A stretch of DNA of 64,000 bases from Liolophura sinensis (Eukaryota; Mollusca; Polyplacophora; Chitonida; Chitonidae). Positions within the stretch are counted from its first letter, which is position 1. Each line of letters begins with the position of its first letter. Positions 45,813 through 58,931 of the stretch are shown piece after piece. Position numbers and translations under genes: made by a program. A model generated the notes under the pieces. The model had not been told where the DNA came from, searched no databases, and worked only from the letters and a program-made list of their open reading frames with translations. The stretch is from assembly GCF_032854445.1 (NCBI RefSeq), contig NC_088295.1, positions 54,851,249 through 54,915,248 of the forward strand. The letters are read 5' to 3'.

Positions 45813-48800
45813 AACTGTTTCTTAATATAAAAAATATGCAAAAAGTCTTTACACGATTTATCATCAGTGTTGTAAATAATCACAATTTAGAACCTTCCAT
45901 AAATGTTAAATGATGGTCTTTGTGAGGTTGCACAATGTTCAATCTCTACAGAAACAGTGGCTTTTGCTGTTAATTAGTTGTTGATCCAGAGGTAACCTAA
46001 ATTGCAGGACTTATTTTCCACACCGTGTACATAAAAGTATAATGCTGACTCAAGAATGTTTCACTTGTTGGCTGTCATGGTTACGTGTGAAGTAAATCGC
46101 ATCGACCAAAGTATCGCAAAGACTTTGCTACATAAATAGCCGTAAGATGTCCAGAAAAGTTTACGAATTCTTAATTTTTAATGAAATCTCGATCAGAGGC
46201 CTGAAGTGAGACCACCGCATCTCGTGACATTGCATTTTATTCCGTTGGCGCAAGTACGGAGTAATCCAAATGGCCAGCGACGTCACATCGTTACTTTGCA
46301 AGTGTCCTGTATAATGTCATATTAGGCAGTTGTCATTTACTACAGAATATTATTGCAGTGGGACAGTCAAATGTACATGTATATAAAATAATTAAGAATA
46401 CTGATGGTAGTTCAAGGCTTCCAAAAATAATTACTTTGAATAGTAGGACGCTTGGATTTTTACCAGGGGTTCAAACCAAAGTCCTACTGAACACCTGTTC
46501 TTTTGAACATTTCATCAGGCCCTCAAGCTTTGTTTTTGCCCAAATTCTGATTATAATATTATGTTACAATTATTTAGGTTATATTTGATTGGTGTTTTAC
46601 ACCGTACTCAAGAATATTTCACTTATTCAATGGCGACCGGCATTAATTAATGACATACGTGTACTTTCTACATTGTGCAGATACTCGAGTAATACACCAC
46701 CTTACAATGAGTCATACTGGTTTTACGCCAAAAATGTATTTTCTCTCTGAAACGGCAAACAGACTAGGACAAACTTTAATGGGCTTTACACAGAATAGAG
46801 CCATGCTGATTGCAAAATCTCAACGTGTTAACTCATTATACCACTGATTTCTTCTGGATGCCTACAGGGCTGGCCCTGACGGTTAATGATCTGGCGGACG
46901 GTGAGATTATTCATCCCGTCATCAATCAGGTTATGTGTTTGAAATGAATTCAGCACATTTTGCCTTAACTGTGGCTTTAAGTCAGGAGATTTCTCTACCA
47001 ATCAAAAATTCTTCAACTAAATAAATGACTGGAAGGTCTATATGGGACCCGAAACTGACACAGTCATTATATACAGGCACCAGATTACCGCACACAACAA
47101 AATTATCCCCCAAAAGCTACAACTCTCCCAGTCGGAGCATCAGTGGTTCACACACCTTGGTTACTCCTGACACAGAAGACTTTTTAATGAAATTTCAGAT
47201 TAATGCAATGAAAAACTAAACAAGCTTGGTGAATGTAAAACCTCATGATGCATAGCTACTCCCTGACAATGTTCCGGCTTTAGTTTGAAGACGCTTACAT
47301 GCACAGGTATTGTTAATCAGTGAGTGTGGTAGAAATTACTTTATTTGGAACCATATTTGAAGCCTGTGCAAGGAAAAGCCATCACGTTTCCCCATTGTTG
47401 TTCTGTCCACCCCAAACCCTCTTCTCCAGACGCCAATAAACTGTTACAGGTCATCAGTTGTATCTTTTGTCCTGATGCTGCTCTTATTATTTCTAGAGTA
47501 CTAGGGCTACATGTATTCCTACAACGGTAGAGATATGGTTCTTGATTCAAGGAAAGAATTACAGACCACTCAAATCTAATATTTTGGAACAAATTTGTTT
47601 ATTTTAAGGATCACAAATGAAAGCTTAATCCATCATGCTGCTCACAATAAATAAATAAATAAATAAATAAATACATGTACCGTACATTCTGTTTAACATG
47701 AAACAGACAATGCAGATATTAAGGCTCACAATCAATCGCTAGGGGTTTTCACTGAATGAGCTGTCCAGGCTGCATCATTTCATACCTGTCATCCGAGAAG
47801 TCACATGCTCTACTCCCACTCTCGTTAACTTTGCTTCTGTGTCAAAAGGTTTCTCAAGTACACAACCTAGTAAAGTGGGGTGGATGCATAAAACTGATCA
47901 ACCATGACATATTCATGTATGTAATGGAAGAGTTATGAGTTCAAACTCTTTTAATGCTAAAAGAGTAAAACTGCTTTAACTCAAAAGTGCCTCAGTTGGG
48001 GTTTTATGCTGCAGTGGAATATTTTTCACTATAAATACCACAGCAATTTGGTTTATGGGTAGAAGAACTGGGCACATAATCTCATCTCACTTTGGAACGT
48101 GTGGTATTATTGATAAACAGCTAATGGACATTCAGTATTTCCCACTACACTGCTCTGTCAGTGATGGCCAGTCATCATTATGGTAGTGAAGTACGGCCTA
48201 AAATTTCAATCAAACAAATTATTCATTGCAATCACAAGTTGCATAAATCATTACTGCAGGCCAACCAATTCAGACACAAAAATTACCATACACTCTTCAA
48301 CTTATAACATGATTACTCAAGATCAATGCAAAAATTAATAAATAACCATAACTACATAGTACTAATAAAAAGAGCAGTAACAGAGATACAGCCTTCAATT
48401 GTCTGTTGTGTACCTGTTGCATCCATTATAAGTAAAATACATAGATGGCAAATTGATTGGATTATGTAGAATTGCCACGATCATTTTCATAATTCACGTT
48501 CCTGTTTGCAGTTTGTTGAAATACAATGATAGAGAAATTCACAACTTCCTTGTCTGAGTTGGGGGTATGTTTTTTTTTTTCTCTTTATTCCCCTTTTCCA
48601 CATAATAAGAACTACATGTGTAAACACAGTATTCATACACACATGCACATGAAAATAAAGTCCTTGTACTTTGTAAATCTAAATAACCATGAGTTACTGG
48701 CAAAAGCCAGTGTAGTATACAATGAACAAAAACTCTTTAAACACGTACTTAAAAAAACAATCATAGATATATACATATATATGTATATTGAATGTCTGTG

Positions 48801-49381
48801 GTGTTTATTTACAGTCTCGGAGATTCAACCCTGAGCAGGGGTTGCAATCTAGACAATCACATTCGGATCTTATAGCCGCTGACTTCACACTAAATGTAAA
48901 TCCGAAACAACACCTGCTCTTACCCTGTTTTACAGTTGGTCCAATCAAATTCTTCCTTCTGTACTTTGGGACGTAAACTCTGCTCTCTCACTCATTGATT
49001 CATTGATCCTCTCTAACCTCTTGTGTTGAAGCTTGTGTTGCTTCAGATGTATTTTTTATGGTGACCAGTCATTCTTGAAAGCTGCTATTACAGTAGTATA
49101 TGTGACTGTAAAGTGACTTTAAATACTTCCTGGAACACTGAAAGTTGCTGATTGGTCTCTGCACACATTGGTCGGCTACAGTAAACAATAGAGTACTATC
49201 ATATATGGAAGACATTTCTACACCTAGCTAGTTGATACACTAAAAACCAAAGAATGAACAGCTTTACTGGCCCCTACACCTTTTTGCTATCTGCATGAGC
49301 AATCAAATAAGTTTGAGGTTTTATACAGATCAGCTTACATCCTGTGGAGATACACATACAACTATGCTATGTATGGTAAGA
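45813..49381. other. Long non-coding stretch 3' of the GluN1 gene
   Basis: No gene was recognised. Contains a minus-strand SINE tail at 46575-46650, an (AAAT)n run at 47647-47673 and several chance frames (46358-46588, 47025-47219, 47341-47592, 48526-48834). Part may be 3' UTR of GluN1; minus-strand AATAAA (TTTATT on plus) occurs at several places including about 47339, 47597 and 48583, and none stands out. Confidence 0.5.
46575..46650 (-). mobile_element. SINE 3'-tail fragment, minus strand
   Basis: 'tttgattggtgttttacacc' followed by 'gtactcaagaatatttcact' and 'ggcgaccggcatta' is the reverse complement of the SINE 3' third. The rest is absent. Confidence 0.75.
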
Positions 49382-49624
49382 TCACTGATTTGTCATCTGC
49401 CTTGAAACATAATATAGGGGCTTGGGGTTGAAGACAGAAGAGAAGTGCAGCATACAGTATAGGGTAGCTTGAACAGCATTCTCGCCAGCAGAATCTGTGT
49501 ATGTAAATGTATCCCTAGTTTGTTTCCAGCTTCTCCGGGGTCCTGCTTCATTTGTCCTTGAATTTATGAATTGTCCGCCATCCTGATTGCCACTGCCGCC
49601 AGATCGGTGCATTTGGAGCACAAA
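49382..49624 (-). other. Possible alternative last exon of GluN1
   Basis: On the minus strand 'ggttacctggcag' could be a splice acceptor ending at 49625. The sequence after it is open for 80 codons to a stop at 49382 and reads FVLQMHRSGGSGNQDGG and onward, polar and low in hydrophobics at first. The phase (0) matches the end of the M4 exon at 52356, so splicing that exon here instead of to 50629 would give a different tail. No similarity to known GluN1 tails was recognised; vertebrate GRIN1 does use alternative C-terminal exons. Weak candidate. Confidence 0.2.
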
Positions 49625-50413
49625 CTGCCAGGTAACCTTTCACATCACTTCTTGCAAATCAAAAGACTTCCTCCTGGGCAAACCTAGAAACAGCGTATGC
49701 CAGTCTGCTGCTGTTTTTTTGTATTACAGAATGCTCAGTCAGTTGTATAGACACACCTCGTGACAAGTTTTTGTATGAGACAGACACTAATCATCAAAAC
49801 TACATTTCTGACATACACATAAACTGAACATATAATTTCTGATAAGATGAAATGGTATTTGGTTGACAGATCGCTTTCTTCCTTAGAATACATAGGGTCT
49901 TGTTTTCTTTACAGGCCTAGAGTTGTCCATACAGAATCTGAGGTCTACATGGTGATACCATTGCCTGCTGGTTCATGAATGGGACAGAGTTAAGCTTGGG
50001 ACATTTTGCCGTCATGAACTAGCACGATGTATTTGGTATTTGTGGTGTTATTGCACTAAAAAGACATTTAACCGTACATTTTAATCCACTCCAATATGCA
50101 AAAGTATTCAGAATGTGTTGAAAAATTATGCAAAACATCCAAATGTTGAAAAGATTTACAGTATTGTGCTCTAGAGTCACCTTAAAACAATATTGTAATT
50201 TGCCAAGCATAATTATGTGCTATGTGGCATAATACTGAGGTAATAAAATGAAAAAAAAAAAAATTCAATAGAATAAAAGTATAATATTGCACATGAAATA
50301 GTGAAGATTAAAAACATTGTAAATACATCTGTAAATACAGGTTTATATGGCAAATTGTAACAAATACAACAATTCCTTACTGTTGAAAACAGTAAATTTT
50401 GTGTAGCAAGAGC

Positions 50414-50629
50414 TTAAACCACATTTTCTTCCACATGGTTGTCTGGCTGTTTGGGATTTCCACTCCTTTGTTTCTGTGACTGAGGGTGTATAGGGTAGGT
50501 CATGGCTTCCTCAAAGCTGGGAGGGTTGAGAGGAGGGGTGACGAGGTTTCGAGATACTCCTCCCACTGAGTTTCGCTTCGCTTGCTCCTCTCTTTGCTTC
50601 TGGAGAGTTTGTCTTAATGTTCGACGTTT
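50414..50629 (-). CDS. GRIN1: GluN1 last exon: cytoplasmic C-tail
   Basis: The acceptor 'tttactttgcag' ends at 50630 and the exon opens in phase 0 with [20 protein letters not shown]. This resembles the KRKTLR start of the fly Nmdar1 tail as I remember it. The tail is 71 residues, rich in basic residues and prolines ([17 protein letters not shown]), and ends HVEENVV. It is shorter than the longest vertebrate tails. The last residues lack Ser/Thr at -2, so it is not a classical class I PDZ ligand. Confidence 0.9.
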   Translation of the reverse strand, partial: KRRTLRQTLQKQREEQAKRNSVGGVSRNLVTPPLNPPSFEEAMTYPIHPQSQKQRSGNPKQPDNHVEENVV

Positions 50630-53600
50630 CTGCAAAGTAAACAAAAAAATATGAAAACAATATTTATAATACTCGTGTGCACAAAAATTCTAAAGTCAAA
50701 TTCATAAGATTGACTGATTGGTGTTTCACAGCATAATCAACAATTTTTCACTAATATGACCGCAGCCTGGTTTACGGATGTTGGAAACTGGAGTGCCGTA
50801 AGTAAACCATCCACCTTCACTAGGTAAGAAACATGACAAACCTCTGGACTTATAACCACTGAGAAAGCAGTGAGTGCTGGGTTTGAACATGTAGCCTCCT
50901 TCGTCATGGGCATGGCAGTCAGAGCAAGCCAGCTTTTTAGCCATGTGAGCCAGCCCAGAGCCAAAATAGTCAAATTGATAATGGTATAATTAGCTTGTTG
51001 TTCAGATATCAATACATTAGTTTCGTTTGTATATAAAAGTGAAATACTAGAATTTGGGGTTACCAATGACCTCGTTTTGAAATACCACAAGTGCTGCATC
51101 AACAGGAGTCCCCAGCATTAGACAAACTGGATGAGGTAGGTTTTTGTTCAACTCAGAACCAAGGCTAAACTTACTAATTTCATTGGAACATTCTTGTATG
51201 TACAAAAACAGTGCATGAACACCTAGGCACAAGTTCCTGATTTTGCATGGCTCTGCATGACCATTCATTAACCAGGGTTTGATTGTGTGCAGTTGTTCAG
51301 CCAATTCTAGCTCTTTCTGGTACGCAGACAGTTTGTTTACATTACAAAGAGTACCCTCTTTGATTTTAAAGGGAAACACTACAAATACTTTGAGTATTCA
51401 TCTGTTCACTATGTTGTAATTACATGTATAGTAACAAAAGTCACTAACTGGTGAATTTTGTATGACTTGGTAAAACTGGACTTGACTTGACTGGAATTTC
51501 AATGTAATAACTGAAGGTTCAATCAAGCTGCTAACAAAAATTTGGAGTATATCCATTACTGTGGCTAAAGACATCTTGTTAAGAACCAATCACCATGGAC
51601 TGATGCCCACACACACTAGAGACCAGAGCACACAATATTGTCAATGACAGTACTGGGACAGTACTGCAGTAATATGTTTGTACTTTTTCATGACCTGTTA
51701 CCTGCAAAACCAACGATGTTCTAGCCATAACCAGGTGATTTCCAAAAGCTTCTCAGATTCTTTGGATCAATTTGTCAAGTTTTGAGCCCAACATCTAGGT
51801 TCTTGCACAAATAAATTTATCCCAAAAATTTACACACCACATTGTTTGAACCAGTTGGCTTTTCATGTGTGACAACGGTTAAGAACAATACATGGGTACA
51901 CTGTGGATCATGATTAAAGCCTTGCGATGCTCGTTGACAAATCAGTAGACTGAGTTTGGTCGCCAGGCACACACTCAGCTGATTCTAGCTACCTTTGGCT
52001 TGCTGACAATTTCTGTTTGTTCCAAGGGTGACGTACACGAGGCAAAAGTAGTGAAAAGTCCCGTTTCACTGGCTTCTGTCAGGGTGGGTTTGACCCCTAT
52101 GAACTGTTTGGCAATTTTTTGAAAAATTTCATTGGTCAACCCCTATCAGGAATTTGACTGGAATTGTGTAAGGGGACAAGGATTATCAGGCCCGAAGCTT
52201 TCGGGGCCCGCAGATTTAGGGACAGAGCTGTGAGACCAAACGTTAACATTTGGTAAGTAAACAAAATTAATTGTGGGCTGTGGCTTGCAGTTTTACCACC
52301 TGGTGGGAGGCAGACAAGATGACAGGGGAGACAACCATGTCTCACATTGACCTACCTCAATGTTCCCTCTCCAACGATCTGCAGCATTGCGAGCCAGCTC
52401 AAGCTCTTTGTCCTTCAGTCCACGGTGACGCTTGTAGGCAATCTCCACAAATATGAGCACCACACCAGCTACGATACCACCAGCCACCATCATGAACACA
52501 CCTGTCAAACACACCTCAGGCTGCAGTTTTCGCTATGTACAAAACATGCTGCCTTGTTTCTTTCAGCCATAGATCTTTTTTTTTTTTCATTTTACTAACT
52601 TTTAATAGTATAGAAAATTTCGTCTTTTCATAAAATTTTAAAGCTGTGAAAGTACATGTTCGTCAATAAATTTAACATGAAAACATTGATACTTGATAAA
52701 TTCAAGTTATATTTCAAACATAAGCATGGTCCAGTAGAAACTACAAGAAGATGGGAGGTCACACATATAAGCACCGGTATAATAATATTAACAAGCTCAG
52801 ATGATCCAGAGTATGAAGCAGAATATACACCAATTTGACAGAGTTATGTCCTTCCTTCCTGTGTTTTGAAGCAAACACCATTTAATGGGCACCAGTGTAA
52901 AATCAGCTTCAGCAGATACTGGCACCATCACACCCAAGTTTAGTAGAATGTGCACCTCAACTCTCTGCCTTTTGGCTAAATGTATAATACATGAAAAAGG
53001 ATCATTATGCTTAGCATCCGGGAGGGAACAACTTTGTAAATACATGTACTGAACTGCTCATAATGACAGATGAGATGTATTCAAAAATTTCATGGAAATC
53101 CTTGCGCTATGTTCTAGGGTATTAGGCAGGTAAAATAACATCTGTAAACCGCAGAGTGCCTCAACAGAGGTAATTTTGTACAACAGCCTTGAGAATTATG
53201 CACACCATGTTAAGACATCTGCAAATTTTCATGGAAAGCTGTGCAGTGCTTCAGGACAATTGAGTGGAGAAAATGTCATGTGTCTACAAACAGACAGATG
53301 GACAGACAGACAGACAGTGTGATTCCAGTATACTATACCTGCCATGTTAGTCAATCCTAATGTGGCAGGAGCGGAATCTCTCTCTGGGCAGGTAGCGTGC
53401 CGTACCACAATAAACTTTGAATCAAGCTTCTCCATGTAACCACCTGCGACACAGATTGAAAAATCAGTAACTGAATGACCATAAGTTTTTCTTCATCTAA
53501 AACCCATTTTTGTCATGCACATGCTTTAGCTTTGGCAGTTATGTTTTCACTTAAAATCTCACGGTGTCTATTTTCATGACTGTGGAAGTCAAAACCTCCG

Positions 53601-56600
53601 CAGTCAGAACTTGGCATCAGGCAGAAGAATATCCCCAAAATTATTTATTACCTGCTGCTTATGAAACACCAAACCAAAAAATTTTTCACTTTAATATATG
53701 ATGGAGGAAACTAGAGTGCCCAGTGTAAACCACAAACCTTTGGCAAATTATTAACCAACTTTCCCATATGTGACTACAGATATGCACACCACATTAGTGG
53801 AATACAAGTGATTTTCAATGAACATTAAACTGTGCAAATGCCCACATGAGCGTTGTTGGCCCCATAAACAGCAGAGAGCAGCAGAATCTGCAAATTCCCC
53901 ATTTAAGGCTGGGTTTGTTCTGAATTCCAAAAAAAAAAAAAACAGAATTGGGCTTTTTTTTAAGTAAACATAAAGTCTCTGCCATTATATGTACATAGAA
54001 AAAATGATATAGGACACAGTTATCACAGAAAAATGTGTACAAAATTCTATAAAATTTTAAAGTCAAGAAGATGAAGTTCAGCATTGGGGAAATGACACCG
54101 ACGGACAATTCACTCCAAATAGCCATGTTGTAGAAGCCCTCATGAACTGGGCCAATCACTAGCACTGAAAGCATCACATGATAACTGGCAATCACGTCAA
54201 AAAACCTATTAGTTCTCTATTGTCAGTGTGGTTTCTTATAGCGGATAGACAGACATCAAGGCAATAAATGAATTTTGCAGATAGCTTTAAGAGTTAAACT
54301 GATGCATTTTGGACTACACATTTATGAGCAGGGAACTGAGAACAGCTGCCCATGTCACAATGCGTACATGTTGGGCAGGGCACTGCAGTAACTTGTCAGG
54401 GTGAGCTGGCAAGAAAACCGCCTTGGGAAAATCATTGTTTGAAGAAAAATATTGTGACTCTGCATTATTTTTCCTTAGCAAAGTCAGATTTATTATAAAA
54501 ATATCTTCCCAAAATCTAAATGAAAGAGTCTGTTATCAATCAGAAGGTCCTGCTATTTCCCTGAAGTCGGTGCGGCCAGCTAGACCAAATTCTTCACCCA
54601 TGCAGGATGAAGACGAACAACAGGACGCTTGTGTCCATGAACATCACCCTGACCAAGCCCTTTGAACACGGAACAGAGCTGACACTCTCTGGTTGGGTAT
54701 CAGGCATTTTTGTTTGTATTTTCTCATTTTCCCATTGTTTAATACCCATGGTACGGGAGAGCTCCTAGGTTTTCTGACATCACTCTAGATAGCTACATAA
54801 CAAGGCAAAATGGCAGCACCAAATGAGTGGCTAGGTACTGAACATTTCTGGAATACTACTTTAATAATTAATTCCGTTTTTATTGGATGACTTTTCATTC
54901 ACTTTAAGACAATACAAAAATCATGAAGCTCAAAAACAGTAATGAAAATAAAATGCTCAGAAGAACTCAATTATATCTTGCCAGGTGCTCAATTGGTGTC
55001 TACTCAGAACAACCTTCTATCACTTTTCAGGACAGTTTTTCTCTAGGAAACTGAACAATGGATTCTTGCTCTACACCCCTTCAAGAATTTTTCCCGTATT
55101 GTAAATCTTCAACCATTTCAACCTCAGCAGCACTTTTTTCCAGTGGAATTTATGCATTCAATTATTATGAAAATTACACCAAGAATGATTTCCATGTGTT
55201 ACCAAAGATGCAAGTTTGATAAACCTGTGCAGATTATTTCACTACACCCCAAAGTTCCTTCAGAATATCTCAAAATATTGGTCACAGTGGTAGTTGAAAA
55301 CGTTGAAGAATTAGGGTAAATCTTTTGGAGCAGATGAAAACACCACATACTTTCATGGAAATTGAGAACGGTCGAGGAGATGGCTTCTTTCCATGGGCTG
55401 TTCTTCTGTAGACCTATACCATAAGCAGATCTACCGAACAGTTCCCCAGCTGTCACCAGGTCGCAATCCTTGGCCGCCTCATACTGAAGGCGAGACGAAT
55501 CCCAAATGAACGCTTGGAGCTCACTGTCAATGAAACAACGGCCGTCAGGATTGCATTCAGACACATTCATATCGTGTTCTCCAAAGCAATTCACTAAATT
55601 TATATAATACACCTCGATTTTGCCCTAAAAATTAGCACGAAAAATGTATTTTTGAGAAGAATGAAGCTCATGAAATATTATTTTTGGTGTTGACTATTTT
55701 TTTGGAAGTATATCATCATTACCTCTAGACAAACCTTAATAAAATCTGTTAAAATCAAGAACTGAATTGAGGAAGAGAAAGCTATTTTTCTTGCTATCAT
55801 TAAAAGTTGCTTTGAAGTAACTAAAAAATTCAACCTAAACATAACAAACTACTCCATTTATCAAATATGAAAAATTACTGTCTTTTTGTCCTAGTAAATC
55901 ATTTCATGGCATGCAAATTTTTTTGGACAAACTCACCCATTCAAAGTTAGCTAAATTTTCATACATAATGGACCATTTTATTTGTTTGTTTTTTTCAAAT
56001 CTTACCCCTTTTTTACGGCTTGGATAGCAAGCTCAGCATTGTCATAGTTGATTGGATCCATGGTTCTACGCATGGTTGAAAGTTCCACTTGACGCTTGAA
56101 ATACATGTCCACAGCACTATTTCTAACTGTAGCATATCTGAAGTTGTCTTGAGGGTTTCTCAGCTACAAGAGCATAATACAATTATTAACCAGTATTAGG
56201 AATAACATTAAAACGTAACTAGTGATTGATTACCATGCGTTATCAGGAGAAGGGTTTTATAGCCTGTCATAGGAGAGATATGAAGAAGACGATATACAAT
56301 CTTTTATCCCATAGATGTTCATTTTTCCGGGTAATAAAGGCATGGCATATCGTTTTGATATGCACCACGTGTAATATAAATTCCGACATTTTGATTGGTC
56401 TGTGTAAATTTCATTCATCAAATCGACCAATCAAAAGTTACAACTCGGCTGTACAGGCACTACATTTTTTTACAACCTTTTCTTGTCGTTTGCAAATGTC
56501 AACATGGCCGACTTTCAACCATGAGATATCGTACAAATTGACAAAAAAGGACACGCCAGAGTTTTAAATGTGACGAGAGATAATCAAATCAATGTGGAAA

Positions 56601-58896
56601 TCCTCGGCATTGACTACAAACATAGCACTATCGCCATGACGGTTAAGTAATGGTGCCAATATTTGGAGATCCCATATCGGCTGGTGTCTTTCACGTGCAG
56701 TGTTCATTACAACCATGAAGCACCCAAACGACGACGTGTTTGTGTTACTGTAAAGTAATATAGTAAAATGTAATATTCTTGTTATAAATATTAACGGATT
56801 GAAAAATGTATTGTATAAAGCAAACTTTTGACTATGGTATAAAAAATTTGTTACATAAATAAATTTTGTCTGTACTATATTATACTCCGCCATGTACTTG
56901 TCACTTACTGATGACGCTTCACTTGACCTATATATGTGATATCACTACACGGTTAAACATCTACGCAGTTTCCGAAAAGTTTAAATCATAATGATTTTTT
57001 CTGCTTTAAATTTACGATAAGTCATTTATGGGATAAATAGGATATGAAATTCATGACCCTCGATATCAAATGTATTAACCTCGAGTAGTAGTTTTCATTT
57101 GTTCCTTGCCCGAAGCTCGGAAGAAATGAAAACTACTACTAGAGTTTAATAAATTTGATATCTTCCGGTCACCCATTACATAACCTCTATGAATAGATGC
57201 TATTCTTCAACACTTCTTGGGAACATATCAGAGCTCTTGCCTTTCACAAAACAACATTGCATTGTGCAAATTAAGGTTCTGATAAGATTACATAAAAACT
57301 ACAGCAACTGTGTACAGAGGACAGAGATTGGGACAGTTCGTGTGCTTTAAGATATTTGGTGTTTGAAGAGATGAACATGTTATGTGAAGGACATTTCTGT
57401 TGTAGTTACAGACGTACTTCTTGTTCATGATAACGGATGCATTTTTAAATGTGTGTGCAACACAACCTATTTTCTTATTAAATGATACATTTTTACAAAT
57501 TGCACATGAAAGGGAGAAGTACTATTATCGGGCAACAACAGAAGCTATTTTGAGTAGATATATCATGTATTGTTATGAGAGACACACTATAAAGGCTCAC
57601 TTAATATACACGGCGATTTTCAAATGGAAGTACACACTGTTCTTTTAGCATGTATTACACATTTCGTTTGTTTACCCTTGCATCATCGATGCCTGATATC
57701 GATGCCTCAGGTCTGTCTAACACCAGGAATGCGGCCAGATTAGCTGTATAGGAAGCCACAATAATCATGGCAAAGCCTGCCCACACCATTCCCAGGACAC
57801 GAGCACTGAAACTGCGGGGAGTACCTGAAATCATAAAGGATCTCAGCAAATCATAAAGGATCTCATCAAATCCTAAGGGATCTCATCCAATCATAAAGGA
57901 TCTCAGCAAATCATAAAGGATCTCAGCAAATCATAAAGGATCTCATCAAATCCTAGGGGATCTCATCAAACCATAAAGGATCTCATCAAATCAAAGGATC
58001 TCATCAAATCATAAAGGATCTCATCAAATCATGGTGCATGATAATCATGACAGGCTTCTAACAGTAAATCAGAAATAATTTTGTTGTTTATTTGCCTCAT
58101 TACAACAAAAGTTTCAGTAAAACATGGTTAAAAATGTGTCTCCTGTACATACTTTCAAAAGTTTTAGTGAAGAAAACCTTCAATAGTTTAACATGTAATT
58201 ACTGAATGAAAACCATATTATACTGATCTGGCTTACAGTTAATTAACATACAGCATCACATTTTCAGTAGTTAACAAACTCCTACAATGCACTTGACTTA
58301 TAACACGACAGGTAGATTCGTCCCCCAAACAACAGCTTTGGAAGGAGGAAGAGGTGTATATGAAGAAAGTCAGGTTCATGGGTGGAGGAAACTGGAGTGC
58401 CCATTGTGAGCACTTGTGACACGGCAGCCACATGTACAGGTGGAGGAAAATGGGCAGACTCCAGTAGACACCACAGAGATTAAAAATACCTATACCTATC
58501 CCTATGTTATGCTGTGCACAACAATTCAACCAAATCCATCCATGACTTCTTCTGAAAAGTTCCTAACAGACAGATAAATAATCAACGTGACGAGGTAAAA
58601 ACAGCTGGTTATAACTTATTTGCAGTCATAAACATGAAACATACGAACTTTTACAATGCCAACTTGAATAAGCTGGCTCAGTTGGTTAGCGCGCTAGCAC
58701 AGCGTGATGACCCAGGAGCCTCTCACCAATGCGGTCGCAGTGAGTTCAAGTCCAGCTCTTGCTGGCTTCCACTCCGGTCGTAAGTGGGAAGGTCTGTAAG
58801 CAACCTACCGATGGTTGTGGGTTTCCTCCCACCATAATGCTGGCCGTCGCCGTATAAGTGAAATATTCTTGAGTATGGCGTAAAACACCAATCAAA

Positions 58897-58931
<35 letters not shown>

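Noticed and set aside
45072..45883. Frames of 80-120 codons on both strands
   Set aside because: They are 11-residue readings of the 33-bp array, open on both strands at once and without flanking exons.
50737..51102. 121-codon minus-strand frame
   Set aside because: Overlaps an eroded repeat in the last GluN1 intron and has no recognised domain.
51047..51379. 110-codon minus-strand frame in the last GluN1 intron
   Set aside because: It looks fairly protein-like but has no recognised domain, and including it would insert sequence between the M4 exon and the tail where known GluN1 proteins have none; the 52356 to 50629 splice is in phase without it.
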